From JAHRAW01 sp965226545 (lineage in GTDB: Bacteria > Pseudomonadota > Gammaproteobacteria > Arenicellales > Poriferihabitantaceae): a stretch of 64,000 bases of DNA. Every line of letters begins with the position of its first letter. Position 1 is the stretch's first letter. The position numbers and the translations under genes are program-made. The stretch is from assembly GCA_965226545.1 (NCBI GenBank), contig OZ245364.1:620001-684000 (forward strand), in the 5' to 3' direction. The notes beneath the pieces are model-generated. The model had not been told where the DNA came from, made no database searches, and saw only the letters and a program-made list of their open reading frames with translations. Below are positions 16,836-25,856 of the stretch, in pieces.

Positions 16836-17900
16836 ATGAGCATTAATACCAACGGCGGCATCAAAAGTAACGGCGACATCAACATTAACATCAGCACCAA
16901 CGGCAATCTCAACGGTAACAGTAACAGTGACGGCAACGGCAACGACTTCGACTTCGCGCAAACCTTGCGCGAACACAGTCGTTTTCCGCTGGCGCGCGCG
17001 GCGTTGGGTGAATTGCAAATCAATCTTGGCTATAAATGCAATCAAGCATGCGAACATTGCCATGTCGAAGCCGGGCCAAAACGCACCGAGATGATGGATG
17101 CGCAAACCGCCGATAAAATTTTTGATTGGGCGGTGCAAAACAAAATCAGCGGCGTCGATTTAACCGGCGGTGCGCCCGAATTGAATCCAAACTTTCGTCG
17201 GTTGGTCGAGCGGTTTCGCGCGGCCGATATTGCGGTGACTTCGCGGTGCAATTTAACCGTGTTGTTCGAAGCCAATCAACGCGACCTTGCAAAATGGTAC
17301 GCCGCACATAAAGTGCGGCTGGTGTGTTCATTGCCGTGCTACACCGCCGACAATGTCGAGGCGCAACGCGGCAAGGGCGTGTTTGCCAAAAGCATCGATG
17401 CCTTGCGCGAATTAAACGCGCACGGCTATGCGCGCCAACCCGATTTGACGATTGATTTGGTATACAACCCGATTGGCGCAAACTTGCCGCCGGCGCAGGC
17501 GGGGTTGGAACGCGATTATAAAACTCGATTGAAACAGGATTTCGACATCGATTTTAATTCGTTGTTGACCATCACCAACCTGCCGATAAAACGTTTCGCG
17601 CATTTCTTAACGCGCAACGGACAACTCGACGACTATTATCAACTGCTCGCCGACAACTTCAATGCGGCGACGGTGGATTCATTAATGTGCCGCCATCTCA
17701 TCAGCATCGATTGGCTTGGCGGCGTCTATGATTGCGACTTCAATCAAATGCTCAACATGCCGCTGATTGCCGCGCGCGGCAAAAAACTCTGGCAGATAAC
17801 CCGCGACGAATTAACCGCCGCGCCGATTGCACTCGGCAAACATTGCTATGCCTGCACCGCCGGCGCCGGCAGCAGTTGCGGCGGGGCGTTGACGCAATGA
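16836..17900 (+). CDS. arsS: Arsenosugar-biosynthesis-type radical SAM protein ArsS
   Basis: A radical SAM enzyme with the CxxxCxxC cluster motif in CNQACEHCHVEAGPKRTEMM (about residues 68-87). A SAM-binding DLTGGAPELN and the ArsS-specific C-terminus HCYACTAGAGSSCGG follow. ArsS homologues attach a deoxyadenosyl group to methylated arsenic. No arsM, arsenite pump or ArsR-type gene is nearby, so the substrate here is open. The first about 35 residues are a low-complexity N, G, S and I tract (NINISTNGNLNGNSNSDG) absent from typical ArsS and created by an AACGGC-like DNA repeat. A GGGC-type Shine-Dalgarno precedes ATG 16836. Confidence 0.85.
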   Translation: MSINTNGGIKSNGDININISTNGNLNGNSNSDGNGNDFDFAQTLREHSRFPLARAALGELQINLGYKCNQACEHCHVEAGPKRTEMMDAQTADKIFDWAVQNKISGVDLTGGAPELNPNFRRLVERFRAADIAVTSRCNLTVLFEANQRDLAKWYAAHKVRLVCSLPCYTADNVEAQRGKGVFAKSIDALRELNAHGYARQPDLTIDLVYNPIGANLPPAQAGLERDYKTRLKQDFDIDFNSLLTITNLPIKRFAHFLTRNGQLDDYYQLLADNFNAATVDSLMCRHLISIDWLGGVYDCDFNQMLNMPLIAARGKKLWQITRDELTAAPIALGKHCYACTAGAGSSCGGALTQ

Positions 17901-18003
17901 TAATGTGTGCGACAATGTTTCGAGAGTTTGATTTAAATTAAATTTGAATTTGATTTAAGTTTGATTTAACTTTGATTAACTTAACCCCGCTTATTCGATT
18001 TCG

Positions 18004-18957
18004 ATGAACGACACCATCCCACCCATCAGCGGAATGGACATGCCGCGTTATGCCGGGCGGTCGACGTTTTGTCGGTTGCCGGAATTGCGCGATGTGCAGC
18101 ACAGTGATGTTGCGGTGTTGGGCGCGCCGTTTGACGCCGGCACGAGTTATCGCCCCGGCGCGCGGTTTGGCCCGCAGGCGATTCGACAGGCGTCGCGATT
18201 GTTGCGCACCAATTTTCATCCGCGTTATAACGTCGAGCCGTATCGCGTGCTGCAGGTTGCCGACGCCGGCGATGTCGGTTGCAATCCGTTTAGCATCGAG
18301 GAAGCGATTGCGCAAATCGAAACCGCGGCGGATGAATTGCTTGCCAACGCGCCGCGCTTGGTGACATTGGGCGGCGACCATACGATTGCGGTGCCGTTGT
18401 TGCGCGCGGTGCATAAAAAATACGGCGCGGTTGCATTGGTGCATTTCGATGCGCACTTGGACACTTGGGACACCTATTTCGGCGCGCCGTATACGCACGG
18501 CACGCCGTTTCGCCGCGCCGCCGAAGAGGGATTGTTTCGCGATGATGCATCGATGCATGTCGGCATCCGCGGCCCGTTGTACAGCAGCGAAGATTTAAAA
18601 CAGGACGCCGAACTTGGCTTTAAGGTAATCCATTGCGATGAACTGCATGAGCACGGCACCGCGCATGTCGCCAAACGCATCCTCGAACGCATCGGCAATC
18701 ATCCGTTGTATCTGTCGATTGACATCGATGTACTCGACCCCAGCCACGCGCCCGGCACCGGCACGCCCGAAATCGCCGGCTTGACCAGCCGCGAATTGTT
18801 GGAAATTGTGCGCCGATTAAAAGGCGTCAACATCGTCGGCGCCGACATCGTCGAAGTCGCCCCGGCGTACGACCACGCCGAAATCACGGCATTGGCGGCG
18901 GCCACCATCGCCTATGAAATCATCAGTTTGATGGCGTACGCAACCGAGCAGGGATAA
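18004..18957 (+). CDS. speB: Agmatinase / guanidino-acid ureohydrolase
   Basis: Hydrolyses agmatine, or a related guanidino compound, to an amine and urea using two manganese ions. The ligand motifs appear in order: LGGDHTIAVP, VHFDAHLDTWDTY and SIDIDVLDPSHAPGTGTPE. Length (317 residues) and the start GMDMPRYAG fit the agmatinase branch of the arginase family; guanidinobutyrase remains possible. A GNAT gene starts 3 bases after the stop, suggesting co-transcription. Confidence 0.88.
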   Translation: MNDTIPPISGMDMPRYAGRSTFCRLPELRDVQHSDVAVLGAPFDAGTSYRPGARFGPQAIRQASRLLRTNFHPRYNVEPYRVLQVADAGDVGCNPFSIEEAIAQIETAADELLANAPRLVTLGGDHTIAVPLLRAVHKKYGAVALVHFDAHLDTWDTYFGAPYTHGTPFRRAAEEGLFRDDASMHVGIRGPLYSSEDLKQDAELGFKVIHCDELHEHGTAHVAKRILERIGNHPLYLSIDIDVLDPSHAPGTGTPEIAGLTSRELLEIVRRLKGVNIVGADIVEVAPAYDHAEITALAAATIAYEIISLMAYATEQG

Positions 18958-18960
18958 GCA

Positions 18961-19653
18961 TTGACCGATTCGCGTTTTGTGATTCGCCCGGCAGTGCCGT
19001 CCGATGCGGACGCGATTAACCGCATTTACAATTATTATGTACAACACGACATCGCCACGTTCGATGTCGAGCCATGGAACGAAACCAAACGAATCGAATG
19101 GCTTGCGCAGTTTTGTGTTGACCCAACTGTCTTCGATGTTGCCACTGTCGACAACGTCGATGGCGGTGACAACACCGTCAACACTGTCAACGTCGACAAT
19201 GCCAACAAAGCCGTCGACAACACAGTCAACATCAATACACCGTATTACGCCTTAGTCGCCGAAGTCGACAAGGTCACCAAAGTCGACAACGTTACTAACG
19301 TCACCAACGTCGACAACGTCACCAACGTCGATACATCCATCATCGGCTTCGCCTGCAACACCGCCTTTCGCGCGCGTCCGGCGTATCGGCTATCGACCGA
19401 GACCACCGTCTATGCCGACATCGACGCGCCGCGCGGGGTTGGGGCGGCGTTGTATCGACGATTGTTCGAATTGATTGCGCGCACTTCATTGCATCGCGCC
19501 TATGCGATTATCGCGTTGCCGAATGCGCGGTCGGTGGCGTTGCATGAACGATTTGGTTTTATGCATGTCGGCGCGGCGAATCAAGTCGGGCATAAATTCG
19601 GCAAGTTTGTCGATATTGCTTGGTATGAAAAAAAATTAACGCGGCGCGGATGA
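18961..19653 (+). CDS. GNAT acetyltransferase (phosphinothricin-acetyltransferase-like) with repeat inserts
   Basis: The N-terminus FVIRPAVPSDADAINRIYNY and the C-terminal half (GFACNTAFRARPAYRLSTET, GVGAALYRRLFELI) match the PAT/YncA acetyltransferases, which use acetyl-CoA to acetylate small amines. At 230 residues it is about 55 longer than the family. The excess lies in two tracts, residues about 57-92 and 104-126, built from VDN, VTN and NTV words. The second sits exactly in the turn between AEVD and IIGFA, which are adjacent strands in the normal fold. The frame is kept, so the inserts may be tolerated loops. Start is TTG at 18961, 3 bases after speB. Confidence 0.82.
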   Translation: MTDSRFVIRPAVPSDADAINRIYNYYVQHDIATFDVEPWNETKRIEWLAQFCVDPTVFDVATVDNVDGGDNTVNTVNVDNANKAVDNTVNINTPYYALVAEVDKVTKVDNVTNVTNVDNVTNVDTSIIGFACNTAFRARPAYRLSTETTVYADIDAPRGVGAALYRRLFELIARTSLHRAYAIIALPNARSVALHERFGFMHVGAANQVGHKFGKFVDIAWYEKKLTRRG

Positions 19654-19784
19654 GTTGCAACAGCGGCGATGCATCGGCGCGCGTGACCGTCGCGCGCTTG
19701 GCGTATAATGGCGCATCCTTGCTTTAATCATTATTCCAATCATTGTTGCAATCATCGTTTTAATCATCGTTAATCATTAAGCCA

Positions 19785-20504
19785 ATGCCCCGCCCGAGCG
19801 GCCGGCGCGCCGATGAAGTGCGACCGGTTTCGATTATTCGCCGATACACTCGACACGCCGAAGGCTCGGTGTTGGTCAGTTTTGGCGACACGCGCGTGTT
19901 GTGCACCGCAAGCATCGAGGAAAAGGTGCCGCCGTTTTTGCGCAACAAAAAGCGCGGCTGGGTAACCGCCGAATACGGAATGTTGCCGCGCGCGACCGGG
20001 GTGCGCAACGTGCGCGAAGCGGTGCGCGGGCGCAACGGGCGGACGATGGAAATTCAGCGGTTGATTGGTCGCGCGTTGCGCGCCTGCATGGATTTGCGCG
20101 CGCTCGGCGAACGCAGCATCTTGATTGATTGCGATGTATTGCAAGCCGACGGCGGCACGCGCAGCGCGTCGATTTCCGGCGGCTATGTTGCCTTGGTCGA
20201 TGCGGTCAACTGGCTGCTCGATAATGAACTGCTTGGCGAAAATCCGGTGCGGCGCGCGATAGCGGCGGTGTCGGTTGGGTTGTTTGACGGCGAAGTCGTC
20301 GCCGATTTGGATTACGCCGAAGACAATCGCGCGGCATGCGATTTGAATGTGGTGATGGACGACCGCGCCAATTTGATTGAGATACAAGGCGCGGCTGAAA
20401 GCGAACCGTTTGACCGCGCGACCTTGATGCAAATGTTGGATTTTGCGCAAGGCGGCGTCGATGCGGTGTTGCGCGCGCAACGCGAGGCGTTGGCCGAGGC
20501 GTGA
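19785..20504 (+). CDS. rph: Ribonuclease PH
   Basis: Phosphorolytic 3'-5' exoribonuclease that trims tRNA 3' ends. A 239-residue protein with RPSGRRADEVRPVSI at the start, the catalytic GSVLVSFGDTRVLCTAS region, RGWVTAEYGMLPRAT and DCDVLQADGGTRSASISG, all hallmark RNase PH blocks. A TATAAT at 19704-19709 may be its -10. It overlaps rdgB by one base (TGATG), a common pairing. Confidence 0.96.
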   Translation: MPRPSGRRADEVRPVSIIRRYTRHAEGSVLVSFGDTRVLCTASIEEKVPPFLRNKKRGWVTAEYGMLPRATGVRNVREAVRGRNGRTMEIQRLIGRALRACMDLRALGERSILIDCDVLQADGGTRSASISGGYVALVDAVNWLLDNELLGENPVRRAIAAVSVGLFDGEVVADLDYAEDNRAACDLNVVMDDRANLIEIQGAAESEPFDRATLMQMLDFAQGGVDAVLRAQREALAEA

Positions 20505-21103
20505 TGCGCTCGATTGTCGCGGCCACCGGCAACCGCGCCAAACTCATCGAGATGCGCGCGATGTTGGCCGGGCGGCGCATCGAACTGATTGCGCAAACCG
20601 AATTGGGCGTGATTGCGGCGCGCGAAACCGGCGCGACCTTTGTCGATAACGCCGTGATTAAGGCGCGCAATGCATGTCGGCAAAGCGGGCTGGGCGCGAT
20701 TGCCGATGATTCCGGGCTCGAGGTCGATGCCTTGGGCGGTGCGCCCGGGGTGTATTCGGCGCGGTATGCCGGCGAAGACGCAAGCGACGAAGACAACATG
20801 CGGCGGTTGTTGGATGAATTGGCGCGCGTCGATTCGCCGAATCGCGCGGCGCGATTTTGTTGCGCGATTGTTTATGCGCGCGCCGCCGATGACCCGGCGC
20901 CGTTGATTTGCACCGGCGAATGGCGCGGCGAAATTTTATCGGCGCCACGCGGCGACAACGGCTTTGGTTATGACCCGTTGTTTTATCTCGCCGAACTCGA
21001 CAAAACTTCGGCGCAATTAAGCGCGGCGCAAAAAAATCGCATAAGCCATCGCGCAATTGCGTTGAGCGAATTTATGCGGCGATGTCCGGAGGTGTTAAGT
21101 TAA
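20504..21103 (+). CDS. rdgB: dITP/XTP pyrophosphatase (HAM1 family)
   Basis: Hydrolyses deaminated purine nucleoside triphosphates (dITP, XTP) to prevent their incorporation. A 199-residue protein opening IVAATGNRAKLIEMRAML, with ETGATFVDNAVIKARNAC, ADDSGLEVDALGGAPGVYSA and the C-terminal GFGYDPLFYL and SHRAIAL blocks. ATG 20504 overlaps the rph stop by one base; a GTG directly before it at 20501 is the alternative. Confidence 0.96.
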   Translation: MRSIVAATGNRAKLIEMRAMLAGRRIELIAQTELGVIAARETGATFVDNAVIKARNACRQSGLGAIADDSGLEVDALGGAPGVYSARYAGEDASDEDNMRRLLDELARVDSPNRAARFCCAIVYARAADDPAPLICTGEWRGEILSAPRGDNGFGYDPLFYLAELDKTSAQLSAAQKNRISHRAIALSEFMRRCPEVLS

Positions 21104-21276
21104 CTACGTTAACTACGTTAACTTCGAACAAGTTAAAGTAAATGTAGATGTAATCGATGTTCAATCCAATGTTTCGCGTCCAATGTGCAACACACAACAC
21201 TTAACCCCCAATCATTAATACTTAACTTAACATCGTCATACACCGCAGCACACCGTCGCATACACCGAGTAAAAAT

Positions 21277-22914
21277 ATGTCAACCCAATTACATCTTGAA
21301 AAACTAACCGCCTTTGCCGGGCGGCGCGGGCCGTTGTTGTTGGCGATTATGGACGGCGTTGGTTTGGCGCCGGCGGGGCCCGGCAATGCGGTTGCGCTGG
21401 CCAATACGCCGGTGTTGGATGAACTGCTCAGCGGGCGTTGCCACACTCGATTGTTTGCGCACGGCACGCATGTCGGGTTGCCGAGCGACGCCGAGATGGG
21501 CAACAGCGAAGTTGGGCACAACACGCTTGGCGGCGGACGCATCTTTGCGCAAGGTGCGAAGTTGGTGCAGCGAGCGTTTGCCGACGGTTCGATTTATCAA
21601 AGCGATGTGTGGCGCGAAGTCGAGTCGCGCGGCGTTGGCGGCGCAAGCGTGCATCTGCTTGGCTTGTTGTCCGACGGCAATGTGCATTCGCACATCGCGC
21701 ATTTGTTCGATTTAATCGAGCGTTGCCGACAGGCCGAAATTAAATCGGTGTGCGTGCATGCATTGCTCGATGGTCGCGATGTCGCGCCGCGTTCGGCGCC
21801 GGAATATGTTGCGCAACTGCGCGAAAAACTCGATGCGGTCAATCAACAACGCGGCTTCGATTATCGCATCGCCTCGGGCGGCGGGCGGATGGCGATAACG
21901 ATGGATCGCTATCAAGCCGATTGGCCGATGGTCAAACGCGGCTGGGATGCGCATGTGCACGGCAAGGCGCGCGCGGTGCAAGATGTGGCGGCGGAAATTC
22001 AGCGTCAATACGACGCCGACTCGTCGATGAACGATCAATATCTGCAGCCGTTTGTCGTCGCCGACTCGGACGGCAAGCCGCGCGGTGCGGTGCGCGACGG
22101 CGATGCGGTGGTGTTGTTTAATTTTCGCGGCGACCGCGCGATTGAAATTTCGCGCGCGTTTTGCGAATCGGAGTTCGATGCATTTGCGCGCGGCGATGCG
22201 CCCGATGCATATTTTTGCGGCATGCTCGAATACGACGGCGACCTTGGCGTGCCGCCGAATTATTTGGTCGCCGCGCCGAAGATTGAACGCAGCATGAGCG
22301 AATTTTTATGCGCCGAAAAAATCAAAACCTTCGCGGTGTCGGAGACGCAAAAATTTGGGCATGTCACCTATTTTTGGAACGGCAACCGCTCGGAGCGATT
22401 GGATGAATCGCTCGAAACTTGGGTCGAGATTCCGTCCGGCGATTCGGCGTTTCATCTTGCGCCGCAAATGAAGGCGAATGAAATCACCGCCAAGACGATT
22501 GAATTGTTAACCGACGGGCAACATCGCTTTGGGCGAATCAACTTTGCCAACGGCGACATGGTCGGACACAGCGGCGATTTGGACGCCACCATCAAGGCGG
22601 TCGAAACGGTCGACCATTGCCTCGGTCAATTGCGCGAAGCGGTGCAACAATGCGGCGGCGTGTTGGTGGTCACCGCCGACCACGGCAACGCCGATGAAAT
22701 GGTTGTCGAAAAAAACGGCGAACGAATCGTGCGCACCGCGCACAGTTTAAATCAAGTGCCGTTTGCGATTTGCGATTCGCAGAACGACAACGCCTATCGA
22801 ATGGCCGATGTCGATAATCCCGGCTTGGCGAATGTCGCCGCGACGTTGTTTAACCTGCTCGGCTATCGCGCGCCGGCGGATTATTTTCCGTCGCTGATTG
22901 CATTCGACCGGTGA
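21277..22914 (+). CDS. gpmI: Cofactor-independent phosphoglycerate mutase
   Basis: Interconverts 3- and 2-phosphoglycerate using two manganese ions. At 545 residues it has LLLAIMDGVGLAP at the N-terminus, the phosphoserine loop MGNSEVGHNTLGGG, LLDGRDVAPRSAPEY, FNFRGDRAIEISRAF and the metal ligands in VTADHGNADEM. The length is slightly above the usual 510-515. The nudix gene overlaps its last four bases. Confidence 0.96.
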   Translation: MSTQLHLEKLTAFAGRRGPLLLAIMDGVGLAPAGPGNAVALANTPVLDELLSGRCHTRLFAHGTHVGLPSDAEMGNSEVGHNTLGGGRIFAQGAKLVQRAFADGSIYQSDVWREVESRGVGGASVHLLGLLSDGNVHSHIAHLFDLIERCRQAEIKSVCVHALLDGRDVAPRSAPEYVAQLREKLDAVNQQRGFDYRIASGGGRMAITMDRYQADWPMVKRGWDAHVHGKARAVQDVAAEIQRQYDADSSMNDQYLQPFVVADSDGKPRGAVRDGDAVVLFNFRGDRAIEISRAFCESEFDAFARGDAPDAYFCGMLEYDGDLGVPPNYLVAAPKIERSMSEFLCAEKIKTFAVSETQKFGHVTYFWNGNRSERLDESLETWVEIPSGDSAFHLAPQMKANEITAKTIELLTDGQHRFGRINFANGDMVGHSGDLDATIKAVETVDHCLGQLREAVQQCGGVLVVTADHGNADEMVVEKNGERIVRTAHSLNQVPFAICDSQNDNAYRMADVDNPGLANVAATLFNLLGYRAPADYFPSLIAFDR

Positions 22915-23453
22915 AGCCCGCGCGCAAGACGATTTACCGCGGCGCAATCGTTGACCTTGGCGTCGAGACGGTGCGCCTGCCAAACCGCCGCACTGTCGAG
23001 TTGGAGATAGTGCGCCATCCGGGCGGGGCGGTGGTCATCGCCGAAGATGCGCGCGGCAACATTGCGCTGCTGCGTCAATTCCGCCACGCGGCCGGCGGTT
23101 GGATTTGGGAATTGCCGGCCGGACTTATCGAAGTTGGCGAGACGCCGCTGCAAACCGCCCAACGCGAACTGCGCGAAGAAACCGGCTGCGTTGCCGTCGA
23201 TTGGCGCGCGCTCGGCGTGTTGTTAATGACGCCGGGCTTTTGCGACGAACGCCTGCATGTGTTTTGCGCGCGCGAGTTGACCATCGGCGCGCCGGCGCGT
23301 GAGGAAGATGAATTAATGGAATTGCATTGGACACCGCCGGCGCGCGCCGTGCAGATGGCGGTCGGCGGCGAGATGGACGACGCCAAAAGCGTCGCTGCGT
23401 TGTTGCGCAGGGTTAACGCTGATGGGGAGGGAGGCGACTTGACCGAAACTTAA
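22911..23453 (+). CDS. Nudix hydrolase, ADP-ribose pyrophosphatase type
   Basis: A 180-residue hydrolase with a complete Nudix box, G-x5-E-x7-REL-x-EE-x-G, starting at GLIEVGETPLQTAQRELREE. Upstream ALLRQFRHAAGGWIWELPAG is characteristic of the ADP-ribose pyrophosphatase (NudF-like) branch, and MTPGFCDERLHVF follows. GTG 22911 overlaps the gpmI stop, implying translational coupling. Confidence 0.88.
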   Translation: MKPARKTIYRGAIVDLGVETVRLPNRRTVELEIVRHPGGAVVIAEDARGNIALLRQFRHAAGGWIWELPAGLIEVGETPLQTAQRELREETGCVAVDWRALGVLLMTPGFCDERLHVFCARELTIGAPAREEDELMELHWTPPARAVQMAVGGEMDDAKSVAALLRRVNADGEGGDLTET

Positions 23454-23737
23454 TCGAAACGTAACGCGGCACTACAAATTACCAACGGCAACGCAAGTTA
23501 ATCGGTGCAATGGATTAACGCAACTTAACGGCGGTTATTAATACACCCGAAGCAATTGGCAATGCAATGAAACGCAATAAAAATTTCGCAACAAGTTAAG
23601 TTGCGTCACAAGTGACATTGCAAGCGACATCACAAACGACATCGCAAGTTGCGCAACCGAATGGATGCAAGTTTGAATGCAATTGCAAAATGCCGACGAT
23701 GCACGCCGACATTAATTCTTGCGATTAGTGCCGACGA
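23454..23737. repeat. Intergenic gap with degenerate gcaagtt/acatcgc words
   Basis: A 284-base region between convergent genes. About 23561-23670 consists of repeated words such as CAAGT, GACAT and CGCAA. No gene or clear terminator is seen. Confidence 0.5.
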
Positions 23738-23953
23738 TTAATACTTGCGCTTAAACCGCGCGCGTTGTCGCGCGACTCGTTTCATTTCACGACGCACCGC
23801 CGCATCGCTGTCGCGCTTGCGAATGGTCGTCGGTTTTTCATAATGTTGCCGCCGTCGCGTCTCCGCAAACACCCCGGCGCGCTCGCAGGCGCGACGAAAC
23901 CGACGCAAGATGACGTCAAACGGCTCATTTTGCCGAACTTGTACAGATGGCAT
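23738..23953 (-). CDS. rpsU: 30S ribosomal protein S21
   Basis: A 71-residue, highly basic protein with VQVRQNEPFDVILRRFRRAC near its start and HYEKPTTIRKRD in the middle, diagnostic of S21, which contacts the anti-Shine-Dalgarno end of 16S rRNA. A GAGG Shine-Dalgarno lies upstream of the ATG at 23953, and a TATAAT promoter about 33 bases beyond. It stands alone rather than in the common rpsU-dnaG-rpoD cluster. Confidence 0.95.
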   Translation of the reverse strand: MPSVQVRQNEPFDVILRRFRRACERAGVFAETRRRQHYEKPTTIRKRDSDAAVRREMKRVARQRARFKRKY

Positions 23954-23985
23954 ATCCCAATCCTCAATCGTGTAAACAATCCGCG

Positions 23986-24015
23986 ATTATAGCGCAAGTT
24001 TGCCGATGCGTACAA
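23986..24015 (-). promoter_or_regulatory. rpsU promoter
   Basis: On the minus strand, TTGTAC (24015-24010), an 18-base spacer and TATAAT (23991-23986), about 33 bases before the rpsU ATG. Confidence 0.6.
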
Positions 24016-24140
24016 GCGCGGTTATGCGGGCGCGCGGTTCGAATGGGTTGCGCAATTGCGCCGATTGCGCGTCGATGTCGAGGTGATGGCGCGTCGATGG
24101 TTTGCCAAACGGCGAATCCACCGTCGCTTGCGGCGGCGAA

Positions 24141-25856
24141 TTATTTCGACACAATCGCGCTCGGGCGCGGATAGCGGGCGCGGGCGTCGAAGTCGGAGAG
24201 TTCCATGTGGCTGCGGGTGTATTCTTCGGCGGCGTTGCGCGGCGGGTTGTAATCCCAACTGTGGCGCGCGCCGATTGATAAGGCGGCATGCACTTCGCGG
24301 CGGCGGCGTTGCGAGGCGAGCACTTCGCGTTTGACTTGTTGCGCATCCCAATGGTCGGTCGCGGCGGCGGTGAATTGTTGCATTAAGGCGCGGTGCGCGG
24401 GGTCGGCGGCGAGGTTGCGCAATTCATCCGGGTCGGCGCGCAGGTCGAACAACAAATCGGCGTCGCCTTGGCAGGTGATGTATTTGTAGTGCGCGCTACG
24501 AATCATCAGCATCGGTTCGGCGGTGGCTTCGGCGAGATATTCGCCGATGACCGGCGCGGCGAATTCGTCGTTTGCTTTGTCGTTAACGTTGCCGTTAACC
24601 TTGCCGTTAACATTGTGACGCACTTCATTGCGATTAACTTTGTCGTTCACGGCATCGTTATGTTCACCGTTAACTCGTTCGGTAACTTTGCCGTTAACTT
24701 TGTCGACAACTTTGTCGACAACTTTATCGACGACTGCATCGTCTTGACAGTACGCCGCCAAACTGCGCCCATCGAGCGGGTCAATCGGCGGGCGTTGGTT
24801 GGCGTATTCCGAATCGGCGAAATCCAACAGCGTCGGCAACAAGTCGACCAACGACGCCGGTTGTTGCACGCGTACATTGCCGCGTCCACCGGCGCGCGCG
24901 ATAATTAGCGGCACGCGGCTCGACCATTCCATAAACGACATTTTGTACCACAAGCCGCGTTCGCCGAGCATGTCGCCGTGGTCGGAGGTGAAGATTATGT
25001 CGGTGTTGTTTGCCATGTCGCAATCGGTTAATGCATCGATGAACTTGCCGAGCCATTCGTCGATGTACGACACATTGGCGAAATACGCGCGGCGTGCGCG
25101 GCGGATTTGTTCGTCGCTGATGCGCGTTTGGTCGGCGCCGATGGCGCGCGCCAAGCGGCGGCTGTGCGCATCTTGTTGGTCGTCGGGCAATGCGCCAACG
25201 CGCGGCAACGGGATGTCGATGTCGTCGTACAACGCCCAATGTTTGCGGCGCGCGGCGTACGGGTCGTGCGGATGAATGAAGCCGACGACCAAACACAACG
25301 GACGCGCATCGTCGCCGCGCGCGTGGTCGTGGATTGCGCCGATGGCGCGCGCGCCGACTTCGTCGTCATAAGCGAGTTGATTGGTGACGGCGGCGACGCC
25401 GGCTTGTTGCACGCTCGACATGTTGTGATACCACAAGTCGATGCGTTCCTGCGGGTTGCGCCAATCCGGCACCCAGCCGAAATCGGCGGGATAAATGTCG
25501 GTGGTCAAGCGGCGTTCGAAACCATGCAGTTGGTCGGCGCCGACAAAATGCATCTTGCCGGACAAACAAGTTTGATAGCCGGCCAAGCGAAGATAATGCG
25601 CAAAGGTCGGCGCGGTTGACGGCCAATAGGCGGCGTTGTCGTAGCCGCCGCACCTCGAGATGTGTCGCCCGCTCATCATCGCAAACCGCGCCGGCGCGCA
25701 TAACGGACTGTTGCAATACGCCGATTCGAACAACACGCCGTTGGCCGCGAGGCGGTCGATGTGCGGTGAATGCACCGTGGCATTGCCGTAGCATCCGAGC
25801 GCAAGTGCGCTGAGTTGGTCGGCCATGACGATGAGGATGTTTTGTTGTTTGGTCAT
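24141..25856 (-). CDS. Sulfatase, choline-sulfatase-like, with a repeat insert
   Basis: Hydrolyses a sulfate ester. A 571-residue protein starting NILIVMADQLSALALGCYGN. The formylglycine motif CAPAR is at 53-57, followed by MMSGRHISR, GKMHFVGADQLHGFERRLTT (typical of BetC), FIHPHDPYA and the metal site FTSDHGDMLGERGLWYK. Choline-O-sulfate is the best substrate guess. Family members are about 500 residues; the excess is an insert at about 372-430 of VDKV, VNGKV and VND words, lying in the loop between GRSLAAYC and VIGEYLAEA. ATG 25856 is preferred, because the longer frame runs into a decayed duplicate of the gene's own 5' end. Confidence 0.87.
   Translation of the reverse strand: MTKQQNILIVMADQLSALALGCYGNATVHSPHIDRLAANGVLFESAYCNSPLCAPARFAMMSGRHISRCGGYDNAAYWPSTAPTFAHYLRLAGYQTCLSGKMHFVGADQLHGFERRLTTDIYPADFGWVPDWRNPQERIDLWYHNMSSVQQAGVAAVTNQLAYDDEVGARAIGAIHDHARGDDARPLCLVVGFIHPHDPYAARRKHWALYDDIDIPLPRVGALPDDQQDAHSRRLARAIGADQTRISDEQIRRARRAYFANVSYIDEWLGKFIDALTDCDMANNTDIIFTSDHGDMLGERGLWYKMSFMEWSSRVPLIIARAGGRGNVRVQQPASLVDLLPTLLDFADSEYANQRPPIDPLDGRSLAAYCQDDAVVDKVVDKVVDKVNGKVTERVNGEHNDAVNDKVNRNEVRHNVNGKVNGNVNDKANDEFAAPVIGEYLAEATAEPMLMIRSAHYKYITCQGDADLLFDLRADPDELRNLAADPAHRALMQQFTAAATDHWDAQQVKREVLASQRRRREVHAALSIGARHSWDYNPPRNAAEEYTRSHMELSDFDARARYPRPSAIVSK

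Noticed and set aside
24030..24070. tRNA-like GGTTCGAAT loop upstream of rpsU
   Set aside because: The flanking bases do not form a T-stem (the base after the loop is G, not C) and no acceptor or anticodon stems fit.
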